Notes: a model not told the origin generated them from the sequence alone. A stretch of 64,000 nt of DNA from Microbispora catharanthi (GCF_006334915.2 NZ_VDMA02000006.1:124001-188000), one strand, 5' to 3'; counted from the stretch's first letter, positions 14,727 to 25,206 are shown. Made by a program: numbers and translations.

Positions 14727-15836
14727 TCAAGTCCTATTTTGCGACTCGGTCGATTTCCGCTGACTTCCACAGACGGGGCAGTCCGGACGAGGCGGATGCC
14801 GCACCCAGACGTGCTGGTCCGGTGCGATGAGGTTCAATCCGACGACCGTTCCGGTGACAGGCTCGGGCACTCCGGTGATCAGCGAGATCACCGAGTGGGC
14901 GACCAGGTGGCCCGAGACGCCGGCCGAGGCGGCGACCACGCCCGGTCCTCCGAGGTCCACCGGAAGACCCGGCCTGCGGCGGCGCGCCTCGCCCGCGGCC
15001 AGGCACTCGTAGCAGGCGCCCCGCCCGGGGGCGAAGGCGCCCACGGTCACGAGGGGACCGTTGTAGCCTCCGCCGACCCACGGCACGCCGGCCCGCGCGC
15101 AGATCCGGTTGGCCCAGATCCGGATGCCGGGCTCCCTCGGCTCGTCGGCGCACAGCGCGAGGACGTCGGCGTCCGCCACCACGGACAGCAGGTCCCCCTC
15201 GCTGCCGATCGCCCGCCGCTCGCCGGTGACCTCGATGTCGGAGTTGAGCCGGCGCAACCTGCCGACGGCCGCGTCCACCTTGGCGCGGCCGAGGTCGTCC
15301 TCCGTGTAAAGGACCTGCCGGTTCAGGTTCGACAGTTCCACCACGTCGGCGTCGACGCAGTGCAGGCGACCGACGCCGGAGGCGGCGAGCGCCCACGCGG
15401 CGTGGCTCCCCGTGCCGCCGAGGCCCAGCACCACGACCCGGGCGGTCCGCAGCCGGATTTGCGCATCCCACCCTTGCCGTCCCGGCGAGAGGTCGACCTG
15501 ATGGAAGAACGCCTGGCTCCTGTCGTACCGCTCGCGCTCCCGTTCGCTGAGCTCCCCCGGTATCGGGGCCGAGGCGTCCTCCACATGTCCCGACGCGATG
15601 AGGGCGGCGACGATCCGCGATGCCTGGGGCGCGGAAACGCCGGGCAGCCGCCGGCACACGGCCTCCGCGACGTCGGCGGGAGACCGGGTGCCGTCCATCA
15701 GGGTGAGCGCGGCCCACGCGCCGCCCGTCGGATCGCTGATCTCGGTGGCCAGCCCGTAGATCTCGCCTCCGATGCGCACCGTTCCGTCATCGAAGCGGTG
15801 CGGCTCGTGCTTCCGCTTGACCCGTGGCAACAGCAC
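14727..15836 (-). CDS. ThiF/MccB-like E1 adenylyltransferase with N-terminal RRE-like clamp
   Basis: A 369-residue E1-like enzyme. Residues 1-95 (LLPRVKRKHEPHRFDDG to IASGHVEDAS) resemble the winged-helix peptide clamp of MccB and PaaA. The ATP-binding Rossmann motif is VVVLGLGGTGSHAAWALA, followed by VELSNLNRQVLYTEDDLG, and zinc-binding Cys pairs are in CYEC and CPVC. MccB adenylates the terminal Asn of microcin C, and PaaA remodels pantocin A, so this enzyme should activate a carboxylate of the neighbouring peptides by adenylation. I chose the GTG at 15836, preceded by GAGGAGGAG; a frame from a TTG at 15911 is possible. The length fits MccB (about 350). Confidence 0.85.
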   Translation of the reverse strand: MLLPRVKRKHEPHRFDDGTVRIGGEIYGLATEISDPTGGAWAALTLMDGTRSPADVAEAVCRRLPGVSAPQASRIVAALIASGHVEDASAPIPGELSERERERYDRSQAFFHQVDLSPGRQGWDAQIRLRTARVVVLGLGGTGSHAAWALAASGVGRLHCVDADVVELSNLNRQVLYTEDDLGRAKVDAAVGRLRRLNSDIEVTGERRAIGSEGDLLSVVADADVLALCADEPREPGIRIWANRICARAGVPWVGGGYNGPLVTVGAFAPGRGACYECLAAGEARRRRPGLPVDLGGPGVVAASAGVSGHLVAHSVISLITGVPEPVTGTVVGLNLIAPDQHVWVRHPPRPDCPVCGSQRKSTESQNRT

Positions 15837-15921
15837 GTGTCCCGGCTCCTCCTCGGCAGACGGCTGACGCGCTCCTACCGAGAAGTCATCACCTGGAGCT
15901 CCATTACGCAAGACCCGGAGG

Positions 15922-16635
15922 TCAGTGCCGGGTGGGGTACCGGTGGTGACGGCGGTGGTGGGCCAGGCCGAGCACCACCTTCACCAGCAGGGCGACGAAC
16001 AGAAGCTTGAGCACCAGGAAGGGCGGCCACATCGGACCGGCCGCCAGGACGACGATCGCGGCCACCGGGATGAGGAACATCGCCGGATGCCGATGGCGGC
16101 CGTGCCGTCGCGGGGCCATGCCGTGTCCCCAGTTGCCGTATGCCCAGTTGCCGTACGCCCAGTGCGGGCCGCCGGGCCGGGAGGGACCGTACGAGCCGTA
16201 CGGCCCGGGGCGGGAGCCCACGGGGGAGCCGGGGAAACCGGGCAGGCCGGCGGGCGGGAAGCCCAGGCGCCACGGGCTCCCGGCCCGCGCGTCGCCTGCC
16301 CAGCGGCCGCCGCCCGGCGCGCCCCCCGTCCGGGCGTCGTCCGGCCACGCACCGGGCAGGTCGGCGGTCACCCGCCGCAGGTCCTCGGCCGTGCGCGCCG
16401 AGAGCGTCGCGTCGAGGCGCTCGTCGAGTTCCTCGCGGGTGATGCGGCCCTGCGCGAACGCGTCGTGCAGGAGCCGCGTCACCTCGTCGCGCTCCCGGTC
16501 GCCGATCCGCAACCCGCCGTTCGCCGAACCGCTCGGCGGGGCGTGGCCCGCTGACCCTGCGCTCGGCGCCTCGCCGCCGCGGGAGGCGTGTGCGCCGCCT
16601 GCGGCGGCGGGCTCGTCGGGGGAGACCATCGTCAT
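15922..16635 (-). CDS. DUF1707 (SHOCT-like) membrane protein
   Basis: A 237-residue protein. The DUF1707 domain covers about residues 40-95: RIGDRERDEVTRLLHDAFAQ, then GRITREELDERLDATLSART. A Gly/Pro/Tyr-rich linker with a YGNWAYGNW duplication follows, then two C-terminal hydrophobic segments (MFLIPVAAIVVLAAG, FLVLKLLFVALLVKVVLGLA). The family is of unknown function and often sits beside PadR regulators. Its ATG overlaps the PadR stop (ATGA), so it is translated with it. Only 10-86 bases separate it from the E1 gene, so read-through into the peptide locus is possible. Confidence 0.85.
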   Translation of the reverse strand: MTMVSPDEPAAAGGAHASRGGEAPSAGSAGHAPPSGSANGGLRIGDRERDEVTRLLHDAFAQGRITREELDERLDATLSARTAEDLRRVTADLPGAWPDDARTGGAPGGGRWAGDARAGSPWRLGFPPAGLPGFPGSPVGSRPGPYGSYGPSRPGGPHWAYGNWAYGNWGHGMAPRRHGRHRHPAMFLIPVAAIVVLAAGPMWPPFLVLKLLFVALLVKVVLGLAHHRRHHRYPTRH

Positions 16636-17378
16636 TCCTCCACAGGGTCGCCGTCGGCGAGGATCCGGTACAGCTGCCGCCTGGTCTCGGTCAGGACCTG
16701 CCTCGCCTGCCTGACCTGCCCCTCGGTGCCCGAGTGGGCGATCTGGAACAGCGCGGACGCCGCCTGTCTGGACAGGTCGAACAGCTCGTGGACGTTGTCC
16801 CCGATGTCCGGCGTCATCTCCTCCCAGGGCGCCCGGACCTCGTCCCCGTGCTCCTCGACGTAGGCGCGGCCGGCCTCGGTGAGCTGGAACGTCTTGCGCC
16901 CGTCGGTCTCCTCCGCGCGCACCAGGCCCTCGTCGGTGAGCTGCTGCAGCGCCGGGTAGACCGCGCCCGGGCTGGGCTTCCATCCACCCTGGCTGCGCTC
17001 GGCGATCTCCTGGATGATCTGGTAGCCGTTGCGCGGCTCCTCGGAGAGCAGGGCGAGGATCGCCGCCCGTACGTCACCGCGCTTGGCCTTCCTCGGCCGC
17101 CCGAAGCCCCGGGGGCCGAACGGAAAGTTGCCGCCCGCCCACGGCGGCCCGAACGGGCCGGGCCCGAAGCCGCCCCAGGGGCCGCGCCCCCGCATGCCGC
17201 CCCTGTGCCGGTGCTCGTGAGGGCCCCCGCCCTCGTGATGTTCCTGGTGCCACATGACTGCCCCCTTCACCAACGCCTCGCGCAGCGCGCGCCGCATCTC
17301 ATGCCTGAACTCGTGTCGGAACCGGTGTCCGAACTCCGGGCGGGCCCAGGGCCCGCCGACCGCGTGTGCCGAACTCAT
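16632..17378 (-). CDS. PadR-family transcriptional regulator
   Basis: A 248-residue PadR protein. The first 95 residues are His/Gly/Pro-rich (for example WHQEHHEGGGPHEHRHRGG) and may bind metal. The PadR winged helix follows, KRGDVRAAILALLSEEPRNG, YQIIQEIAERSQGGWKPSPG, AVYPALQQLTDEGLVRAEE, then the C-terminal helical dimer region. The ATG at 17378 has GAAGGGGG upstream. It overlaps the DUF1707 gene and probably represses itself through the AACGAT/ATCGTT inverted repeat at 17437-17456. Confidence 0.88.
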   Translation of the reverse strand: MSSAHAVGGPWARPEFGHRFRHEFRHEMRRALREALVKGAVMWHQEHHEGGGPHEHRHRGGMRGRGPWGGFGPGPFGPPWAGGNFPFGPRGFGRPRKAKRGDVRAAILALLSEEPRNGYQIIQEIAERSQGGWKPSPGAVYPALQQLTDEGLVRAEETDGRKTFQLTEAGRAYVEEHGDEVRAPWEEMTPDIGDNVHELFDLSRQAASALFQIAHSGTEGQVRQARQVLTETRRQLYRILADGDPVEE

Positions 17379-17436
17379 CGCAGTGCCCCCTTCTGGTTCA
17401 CGATTCGTCTGGTTCACGATCCGTTCTCGATGGCTC

Positions 17437-17456
17437 AACGATATATCGCGATCGTT
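17437..17456. promoter_or_regulatory. PadR operator
   Basis: AACGATATATCGCGATCGTT has outer arms AACGAT/ATCGTT and the inner palindrome CGATATATCG. It lies about 60 bases upstream of the PadR start. PadR sites with ATAT-centred palindromes are common, which supports autoregulation. Confidence 0.65.
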
Positions 17457-17550
17457 CTCGCGACAATCCCCGGGTAAGAGTGACATAGCTCACGCGGAAG
17501 TTTTTCGAGTAGGGGGAACAGGCCCCGAGACCGTAGCGTTATCTCTCACG

Positions 17551-17614
17551 AAGACGGGATCGTTCTGCTCTGAGAGGGCTGGGGGGTGCTCTTGGAGCGG
17601 GACGATCCCGTCTT
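17551..17614 (+). ncRNA. Long hairpin in the padR/DUF457 divergent gap
   Basis: AAGACGGGATCGTTCTGCTC (17551-17570) pairs along all 20 positions with 17595-17614 if the plus strand is transcribed, with two G-U pairs and a 24-base loop. On the minus strand the same two positions would be A-C mismatches, so selection, if any, favours plus-strand RNA. The right arm is followed by TTGTGTTTT, like an intrinsic terminator. No plus-strand gene lies upstream within the gap, so it may end a short RNA or sit in the 5' UTR of the next gene. TAGCGTTAT at 17534-17542 could be a -10 region. Confidence 0.45.
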
Positions 17615-17749
17615 TGTGTTTTCGGCCGCCGTCACGTGACACGTTCCTGCCGTTGCCGTGCCCCTGGGGTGCGACACGGGCCCGGGCGGGTGGGCGCTTC
17701 GCGGAATTTGTCGGTGCTTTGCCGTAGAGTCTCAAAGCGTGATCTTGTC

Positions 17750-18472
17750 ATGATGGGGCACTCGCACGCCCTCAGCGGGGCGGCGGTGTGGCTGGCGGTC
17801 GCGCCGGCCCTGGTGGCGCTGCCGGACGCGCTGGGACATCCGGAGCTGGCGACGTTGACGGGGCCGATCCTGACCCCGCCCGAGCTTGTCGCAGGCGCCG
17901 TGGTGTGCGCGGGCGCGGCCATGCTGCCCGATCTCGACCACCCCAGTGCCACGATCGCCCAGACCTTCGGACCGGTGACCTGGCTGCTCAGCAAGGGTGT
18001 GAACTTCGTGAGCGGCGGGCACCGGCACGCCACCCACTCGCTGCTGTTCAGCGTCCTGGCGGGAGTGGGCGCGCACCTGCTCGGCGACCGCTACGCCATC
18101 GGCCGCGACATCCTGGTCGTGCTGATGATCGGCCTGGCGATCCGCGCCGTGGGCATCGGCGTGCCCGGCAAGACGCTCACCTCCGCGATCGTGAACGTGG
18201 GACTCACCGCGGGGCTGTTCCTGACCTTCATGACGCTCGGGGTCACCTACTCCTGGCTGGGGCTGGCCATCGGCGTCGGCTGCCTGGTGCACGTGATCGG
18301 CGACTGCCTGACCGAGCGCGGCTGTCCCGTCTTATGGCCGATCCAGGGGCGCTGGCTCCTGCCGTGGGACATCGGCATCAAGACCGGCAAGGCGTTCGAG
18401 AAGCAGTTCCTCGGCCCCGCCCTGTCGATCGTCGTGATCGCGCTGTTCTGCCTGCGGCTGATGCCCGCCTGA
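17750..18472 (+). CDS. YdjM-like (DUF457) membrane-bound metal-dependent hydrolase
   Basis: A 240-residue protein of the DUF457 family. His and Asp motifs expected for this family are visible: GHSHALSGAA at the start, MLPDLDHPSAT near residue 60, GGHRHATHSLLF near 85, and HVIGDCLTERG near 185. Four to five hydrophobic segments place it in the membrane. The E. coli relative YdjM is SOS-linked, but the reaction is not known. The start is an ATGATG pair at 17750/17753 with a weak upstream Shine-Dalgarno. The gap before it holds the hairpin at 17551-17614. Confidence 0.8.
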   Translation: MMGHSHALSGAAVWLAVAPALVALPDALGHPELATLTGPILTPPELVAGAVVCAGAAMLPDLDHPSATIAQTFGPVTWLLSKGVNFVSGGHRHATHSLLFSVLAGVGAHLLGDRYAIGRDILVVLMIGLAIRAVGIGVPGKTLTSAIVNVGLTAGLFLTFMTLGVTYSWLGLAIGVGCLVHVIGDCLTERGCPVLWPIQGRWLLPWDIGIKTGKAFEKQFLGPALSIVVIALFCLRLMPA

Positions 18473-18573
18473 GCGGGGACGCGCTCGGCGCGTCCGCAGG
18501 AACTTCCCGAAAGCTGAAAAATCCGGCTGTTTGCCGATGTCAGCGCTTTGGCCGATGGCCTACCCGCAAGTAA

Positions 18574-18614
18574 CTTGATGTCGAGATATCTTGAGGGATA
18601 TCTTGACGTCGAGA
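18574..18614. promoter_or_regulatory. Twin CTTGAyGTCGAGA elements upstream of aconitase
   Basis: CTTGATGTCGAGA (18574-18586) and CTTGACGTCGAGA (18602-18614) repeat with a 28-bp period, each an imperfect palindrome, with a further ATCTTGA between them. They look like paired binding sites for one regulator of the aconitase gene. I cannot name the regulator. Confidence 0.6.
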
Positions 18615-18631
18615 CATCCGCCGACCCGCAC

Positions 18632-18648
18632 AGGTTAGGGCAACCTAA
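18632..18648. promoter_or_regulatory. IdeR/DtxR-type iron box
   Basis: AGGTTAGGGCAACCTAA matches positions 3-19 of the IdeR/DmdR consensus (TTAGGTTAGGCTAACCTAA) at 15 of 17 bases. It lies 80 bp before the aconitase start. Iron-loaded DtxR-family repressors bind such boxes, so aconitase is probably tuned to iron supply. Confidence 0.75.
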
Positions 18649-18727
18649 TTGTCAGGAGTGTCCCGTGCGTGCGGGAGGATGCACACGAAACCTGAGACAA
18701 GCCCGGAACCCTGGGGAGGCGAACTTC

Positions 18728-21502
<2,775 letters not shown>

Positions 21503-21528
21503 GCCGAATCCTTATCGGACATGACGCT

Positions 21529-21560
21529 GTCCTGGACGGGATCTCAGTCCCGTCCAGGAC
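21529..21560. terminator. Strong bidirectional terminator hairpin
   Basis: GTCCTGGACGGGA (21529-21541) and TCCCGTCCAGGAC (21548-21560) form a perfect 13-bp stem with a six-base loop. It lies between the convergent aconitase and mazF-like genes. Confidence 0.85.
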
Positions 21561-21574
21561 GGCGCCGCTGTTCT

Positions 21575-21907
21575 CTACAGCATGTCGACGACCCAGTCGG
21601 CGATCTCCGACAGTATGTCGGGCGGAACGACTCCGATTCTTGTGCCGAACCGCTCAGGTGAGAGCGCGCGTAGCTGTTCGACCATGGCCCAGCTTGTCTT
21701 CGGCAGCCCCGTTTCCTCAGGCGCTATCTCGATGTGCGTGTCCCAGCCGCGGAATCGCGTCGTCAACGGGACGGCAAGCACGGGGTCCCGTACGAGCCTG
21801 TTGAAGATGTCGTTGCTGACGACGACGGCAGGCCGGCCGTACCCTTGCTCGCGGCCGATCGGCTCGCCGAGGCTCGCCCACCAGATGTCGCCTTGCCTAA
21901 CCCTCAT
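21575..21907 (-). CDS. MazF/PemK-type toxin (endoribonuclease)
   Basis: A 110-residue PemK/MazF-fold protein. The N-terminal RQGDIWWASLGEPIGREQGY, GRPAVVVSNDIFNRL and AVPLTTRF blocks are those of the family, as is LPKTSWAMVEQLRAL. Such toxins cut single-stranded RNA at short motifs and stop growth. The start overlaps the antitoxin stop by 11 bases, the usual arrangement for a type II pair. The strong hairpin at 21529-21560 ends the operon. Confidence 0.9.
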   Translation of the reverse strand: MRVRQGDIWWASLGEPIGREQGYGRPAVVVSNDIFNRLVRDPVLAVPLTTRFRGWDTHIEIAPEETGLPKTSWAMVEQLRALSPERFGTRIGVVPPDILSEIADWVVDML

Positions 21908-22223
21908 CCCTCTCCTTGGGTTCGTTGGGGAGATCGTCGGGCAGATCGATCAGACCCTCCCACTCCGGGGCGATGCGGTTTGACGGAGGGCCGAGCCACA
22001 GGTCGCGCTCTGCGACGTACTCCGCCCAGCTTTCCGGGTCGTCCCTTCGGGTCCGCTCCATCTGCTCTGCGACACGCTGCCAGCGGAGCTTCTTCCTGTG
22101 CTCCCTCACGGCGTCCTCGACCAATGCGGTCATGCTCTTGCCTTCCTGCTCCGAGAGTTGCGCTATCAGGTCTCTGATCTCGACGCTGACCCGGATCGTC
22201 GTGTGGCGTTGCTCGCTCCCCAT
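21897..22223 (-). CDS. Ribbon-helix-helix antitoxin
   Basis: A 108-residue protein whose N-terminus fits a ribbon-helix-helix fold: TTIRVSVEIRDLIAQLSEQE followed by GKSMTALVEDAVREH. The acidic, Pro-rich C-terminus (LIDLPDDLPNEPKERDEG) is the likely toxin-neutralising tail. It should bind the MazF-like toxin and repress their shared promoter. No Shine-Dalgarno precedes the ATG at 22223, so the mRNA may be leaderless. Confidence 0.85.
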   Translation of the reverse strand: MGSEQRHTTIRVSVEIRDLIAQLSEQEGKSMTALVEDAVREHRKKLRWQRVAEQMERTRRDDPESWAEYVAERDLWLGPPSNRIAPEWEGLIDLPDDLPNEPKERDEG

Positions 22224-22400
22224 ACCGCGAGGCTACGATCCTGTCTACAAAAAGCGCTATGGCGATGTCGCCACGTGGGAGTCTACGAAGGCTCTGATTA
22301 CTCTGACAACATATTTCAATTACTGACGGTGATTGTCCGAGTTCCTGGGCCCGGATAACCGGTTGCCGGGTGGCACGCGGGCACCGCTAGGGTCCGGCGC

Positions 22401-23126
22401 ATGGATCACGACGTGGCGTTGCTGCTCATCGCGGGCGTGTCCGTCTTCATCGGCGCGGTCGTGCAGGGCGGGGTGGGGTTCGGGCTGGGCCTGGTGGCCG
22501 CACCCCTGATCACGCTGCTCGATCCCTCGGTCATGCCGGGGGCGGTCCAGGTCGTCAACATGGCGATGCCGATGTTCACCCTGGCCAGGGAGTGGCGCAG
22601 GGCCGAGTGGCGGGGGGCGGGGTGGGCCCTGCTGGGCCGGCTGCCGGGCAGCGCGATCGGCGCCCTCGTGGTCGTCTACGTGAGCGCGGCGACGCTCGGC
22701 GCGCTGGTCGGCGTGATGGTGCTGGTCGCGGTCGTGCTGACGGCCCGCGCCGTGTCCGTACCGCGCAACGGCGCGACGCTGACGGCCGCCGGGTTCCTCT
22801 CGGGGATCACCGGCACGGCCACCGGGATCGGCGGCCCGCCGATCGCCCTCGTCTACCAGAGCGCCCGGGGCCCGCAGATCCGGGCGACGCTGGCGATGTT
22901 CTTCTGCGTGAGCGCCGCCCAGTCGCTCGTCATCCTCGCCGTCCTCGGCAGGCTTCCGGGGCGCGCCCTGGCCGCGGGAGCGGCACTGGTTCCCTTCGTC
23001 CTGCTCGGTTTCGCGGCCGCGGGGCCGCTGCGCCGCTACCTCGACGGCGGGCGGGTCCGTACGGCCGTCCTGGCGGTGGCCGTCGTCTCCGCCTGCGCGC
23101 TGCTCGGGCAGAGCCTCGCCCACTGA
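22401..23126 (+). CDS. TauE/SafE-family permease
   Basis: A 241-residue membrane protein of about eight helices. The family glycine-rich motifs appear in GAVVQGGVGFGLGLVAAPL and in the second half as SGITGTATGIGGPPIALVYQ. TauE/SafE proteins export sulfite or related sulfonates or organic anions; the substrate here is not known. TAGGGT lies shortly before the ATG and could serve a nearly leaderless transcript. It stands alone between the toxin-antitoxin pair and a small membrane protein. Confidence 0.85.
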   Translation: MDHDVALLLIAGVSVFIGAVVQGGVGFGLGLVAAPLITLLDPSVMPGAVQVVNMAMPMFTLAREWRRAEWRGAGWALLGRLPGSAIGALVVVYVSAATLGALVGVMVLVAVVLTARAVSVPRNGATLTAAGFLSGITGTATGIGGPPIALVYQSARGPQIRATLAMFFCVSAAQSLVILAVLGRLPGRALAAGAALVPFVLLGFAAAGPLRRYLDGGRVRTAVLAVAVVSACALLGQSLAH

Positions 23127-23205
23127 GCGCGCCTGTCGGAGATCCGCGGACTGGACAGTCCCTCTCAAGATCGGCAGTCTTGTGTCCTCACACGTTGGGG
23201 GACCG

Positions 23206-23400
23206 ATGATCCGCAGCGTCCTGGGGGTGCTCATCTCGGTCGCCGTTTCGGCGACCGTGATGTTCTTCGTCATCTACTGGGCCGTGCGGCTGGGATTGCG
23301 GCACGAGCGGATCAGGGCGCAGCACGCGCAGGTGATTCAGCAGCCCGCATACGGTCCGCCGCAGCGGCCTTACGGGCCGCCGCCGGGTCACGGCGGATAG
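23206..23400 (+). CDS. Small single-span membrane protein
   Basis: A 64-residue protein. One hydrophobic helix (VLGVLISVAVSATVMFFVIY) is followed by a short basic stretch and a Pro/Gly/Tyr-rich tail (YGPPQRPYGPPPGHGG). The ATG at 23206 has GGGGGA upstream, which decides the start over a GTG 24 bases earlier. I do not recognise a family. Confidence 0.65.
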   Translation: MIRSVLGVLISVAVSATVMFFVIYWAVRLGLRHERIRAQHAQVIQQPAYGPPQRPYGPPPGHGG

Positions 23401-23427
23401 CCGTCGGCGGCAGACCGCGGAATCGGG

Positions 23428-23704
23428 TCAGGCGGACGACTCCCGCAGGCGCCGCCGGGCGGCCGCGTACAGGGCCAGGACGGCGCGGCCGAGGGCGAGC
23501 AGGGCGGCGGCGCCCGCCGCCACGACGAGGAGGATCAGCGCGAGACCCGGCCCCTCGCTCGCATAGCCGGTGCGCAGATCAGCGGTGGTGCGGGTGGACA
23601 GATCGGCACCCCGGCGGCGCGATGTCGAGCGACAGGTCGTGCACGACCTCACGGCCGCCGGCGCGGCAGCTCGGCGACTGGCAGGACAGGACGGGCTGGG
23701 GCAT
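23428..23704 (-). pseudogene. Small Cys-containing membrane protein with a homopolymer frameshift
   Basis: The ATG at 23704 has a good GGAGG six bases upstream and encodes MPQPVLSCQSPSCRAGGREV with two Cys. This frame stays G/C-rich at third positions until a run of four G (23609-23612, minus strand), then stops early. The downstream part (GADLSTRTTADLRTGYASEG, then a membrane helix LALILLVVAAGAAALLALG) continues in another frame to a TGA at 23428. Removing one G gives a 91-residue protein with a Cys motif, a linker and one membrane helix. It is either a broken gene, a phase-variable one, or a sequencing error. Confidence 0.55.
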
Positions 23705-24084
23705 CACCGGCCTCCGCATCGCCGGCCCCGCCGCCACACACGGAGGGCGTCCCTGCCGACGGTAGGAGTAGCGGGATCACGAACGTGTCACGATCATCCG
23801 TCGAAGCCGGGCGGGACGTAACGCCGTCCGATGTTGATCGTGCGTTTCTTCATTGTTACCGCGGACAACAAACGTTACCGTCCTGTGTCTTTCACCACCT
23901 GGGCTTTGGGCTTACGTTGTCTCAAACAACATTCCCTGGAGCGGTGAACGCCGTGACCCGGCCCCTGCCGTACCGGGTGGCCAAGGTGCCTACAGCCCAC
24001 AAGATCTGCCCAGACGGCGGGAAGGGGCACCGGCTCGGCCGCACCCCCTCATAGACCCCCAGCCAAAGAAAGGACCCACGCATC
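23705..24084 (+). promoter_or_regulatory. Upstream region of the sugar ABC operon
   Basis: This 380-bp stretch has no gene that I can support. It contains GTTGTCTCAAACAAC (23916-23930), an inverted repeat, and TTGTTACCGCGGACAACAA (23853-23871), a looser one, plus a GTTACCG direct repeat. TTGGGC (23906-23911), 17 bases, then ACATTC gives a possible promoter with the first repeat in its spacer. These are candidate sites for the downstream ROK regulator. Confidence 0.45.
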
Positions 24085-25206
24085 ATGCGCAAGGGGATCC
24101 TCAGCATCGGCGCCGCCGCCGCGGCGCTCACCCTCGGTCTCACCGCCTGCGGGGGCGAGAGCGGTGACACCTCCGCGCAGACCAGCGGCGCCCCCTCGGC
24201 CGCCGCCGGCGACGCCAAGCCCGGCAAGATCGGCGTCATTCTGCCGGACAGCAAGTCCTCCGCCCGGTGGGAGACCGCCGACCGCAAGTACCTGGAGGAG
24301 GCGTTCAAGACGGCGGGCGTCCAGTACGACATCCAGAACGCCCAGGGCGACAAGACCGCCTTCCAGACGATCGCGGACCAGATGATCACCAACGGCGCGA
24401 CCGTCCTGATGATCGTCAACCTCGACAGCGGCACCGGCAAGGCCGTCCTGGACAAGGCCAAGTCGCAGGGCGTCGCGACGATCGACTACGACCGCCTCAC
24501 GCTCGGCGGCAGCGCCTCCTACTACGTGTCGTTCGACAACACGGCGGTCGGCAAGCTGCAGGGCGAGGGCCTGGTCAAGTGCCTGACCGACAAGAAGGCC
24601 GACAAGCCGATCATCGCCGAGCTGAACGGCTCGCCGACCGACAACAACGCGACGCTGTTCAAGCAGGGCTACGACGGCGTGCTGCAGCCGAAGTACGACT
24701 CCGGCGACTACAAGAAGGGCCCGGACCAGTCGGTTCCCGACTGGGACAACACCCAGGCAGGCACGATCTTCGAGCAGATGCTGACCCAGGAGCCGAAGAT
24801 CGCCGGTGTCCTCGCGGCCAACGACGGCCTCGGCAACGCCGCGATCTCCGTGCTGAAGAAGCAGAAGCTGAACGGCAAGGTCCCGGTCACCGGCCAGGAC
24901 GCCACCGTGCAGGGCCTGCAGAACATCCTCGCCGGCGACCAGTGCATGACGGTCTACAAGGCCATCAAGAAGGAGGCCGACGCCGCCGCGCAGCTCGCCG
25001 TCTCGCTGGCCAAGGGCGAGCAGCCGCAGGCGAGCGGCACGGTCAAGGACACCGAGGGCAACCGTGACGTCCCCTCCGTGCTGCTGGAGCCCCAGGCCAT
25101 CTTCTTCGACAACGTCAAGGACGTCGTGGCCGACGGCTTCGTGAGCAAGGACGAGCTGTGCACCGGCGACTTCGCCGACAAGTGCACCGAGGCCGGCGTC
25201 AGCTAA
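24085..25206 (+). CDS. xylF: Sugar ABC transporter substrate-binding lipoprotein (XylF type)
   Basis: A 373-residue periplasmic-binding-protein-like lipoprotein. The lipobox is LTAC with Cys22 as the lipidated residue. After a Ser/Ala/Gly linker, the type 1 binding fold starts at GKIGVILPDSKSSARWE, with NAQGDKTAFQTIADQMITNG and later AGVLAANDGLGNAAISVL. It resembles the D-xylose binding protein XylF. AAAGGA lies upstream of the ATG. It is followed by the ATPase and permease genes and by a ROK regulator, the same order as the xylFGH/rok7B7 locus of Streptomyces from memory. Confidence 0.9.
   Translation: MRKGILSIGAAAAALTLGLTACGGESGDTSAQTSGAPSAAAGDAKPGKIGVILPDSKSSARWETADRKYLEEAFKTAGVQYDIQNAQGDKTAFQTIADQMITNGATVLMIVNLDSGTGKAVLDKAKSQGVATIDYDRLTLGGSASYYVSFDNTAVGKLQGEGLVKCLTDKKADKPIIAELNGSPTDNNATLFKQGYDGVLQPKYDSGDYKKGPDQSVPDWDNTQAGTIFEQMLTQEPKIAGVLAANDGLGNAAISVLKKQKLNGKVPVTGQDATVQGLQNILAGDQCMTVYKAIKKEADAAAQLAVSLAKGEQPQASGTVKDTEGNRDVPSVLLEPQAIFFDNVKDVVADGFVSKDELCTGDFADKCTEAGVS

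Noticed and set aside
14653-14770. Upstream extension of the precursor 1 region frame (171 codons)
   Set aside because: That frame is not the precursor frame, it overlaps the E1 gene end, and it lacks a ribosome binding site.
22224-22400. Possible tRNA or small RNA before the TauE gene
   Set aside because: I could not fold a cloverleaf or find a terminator; no feature is supported.
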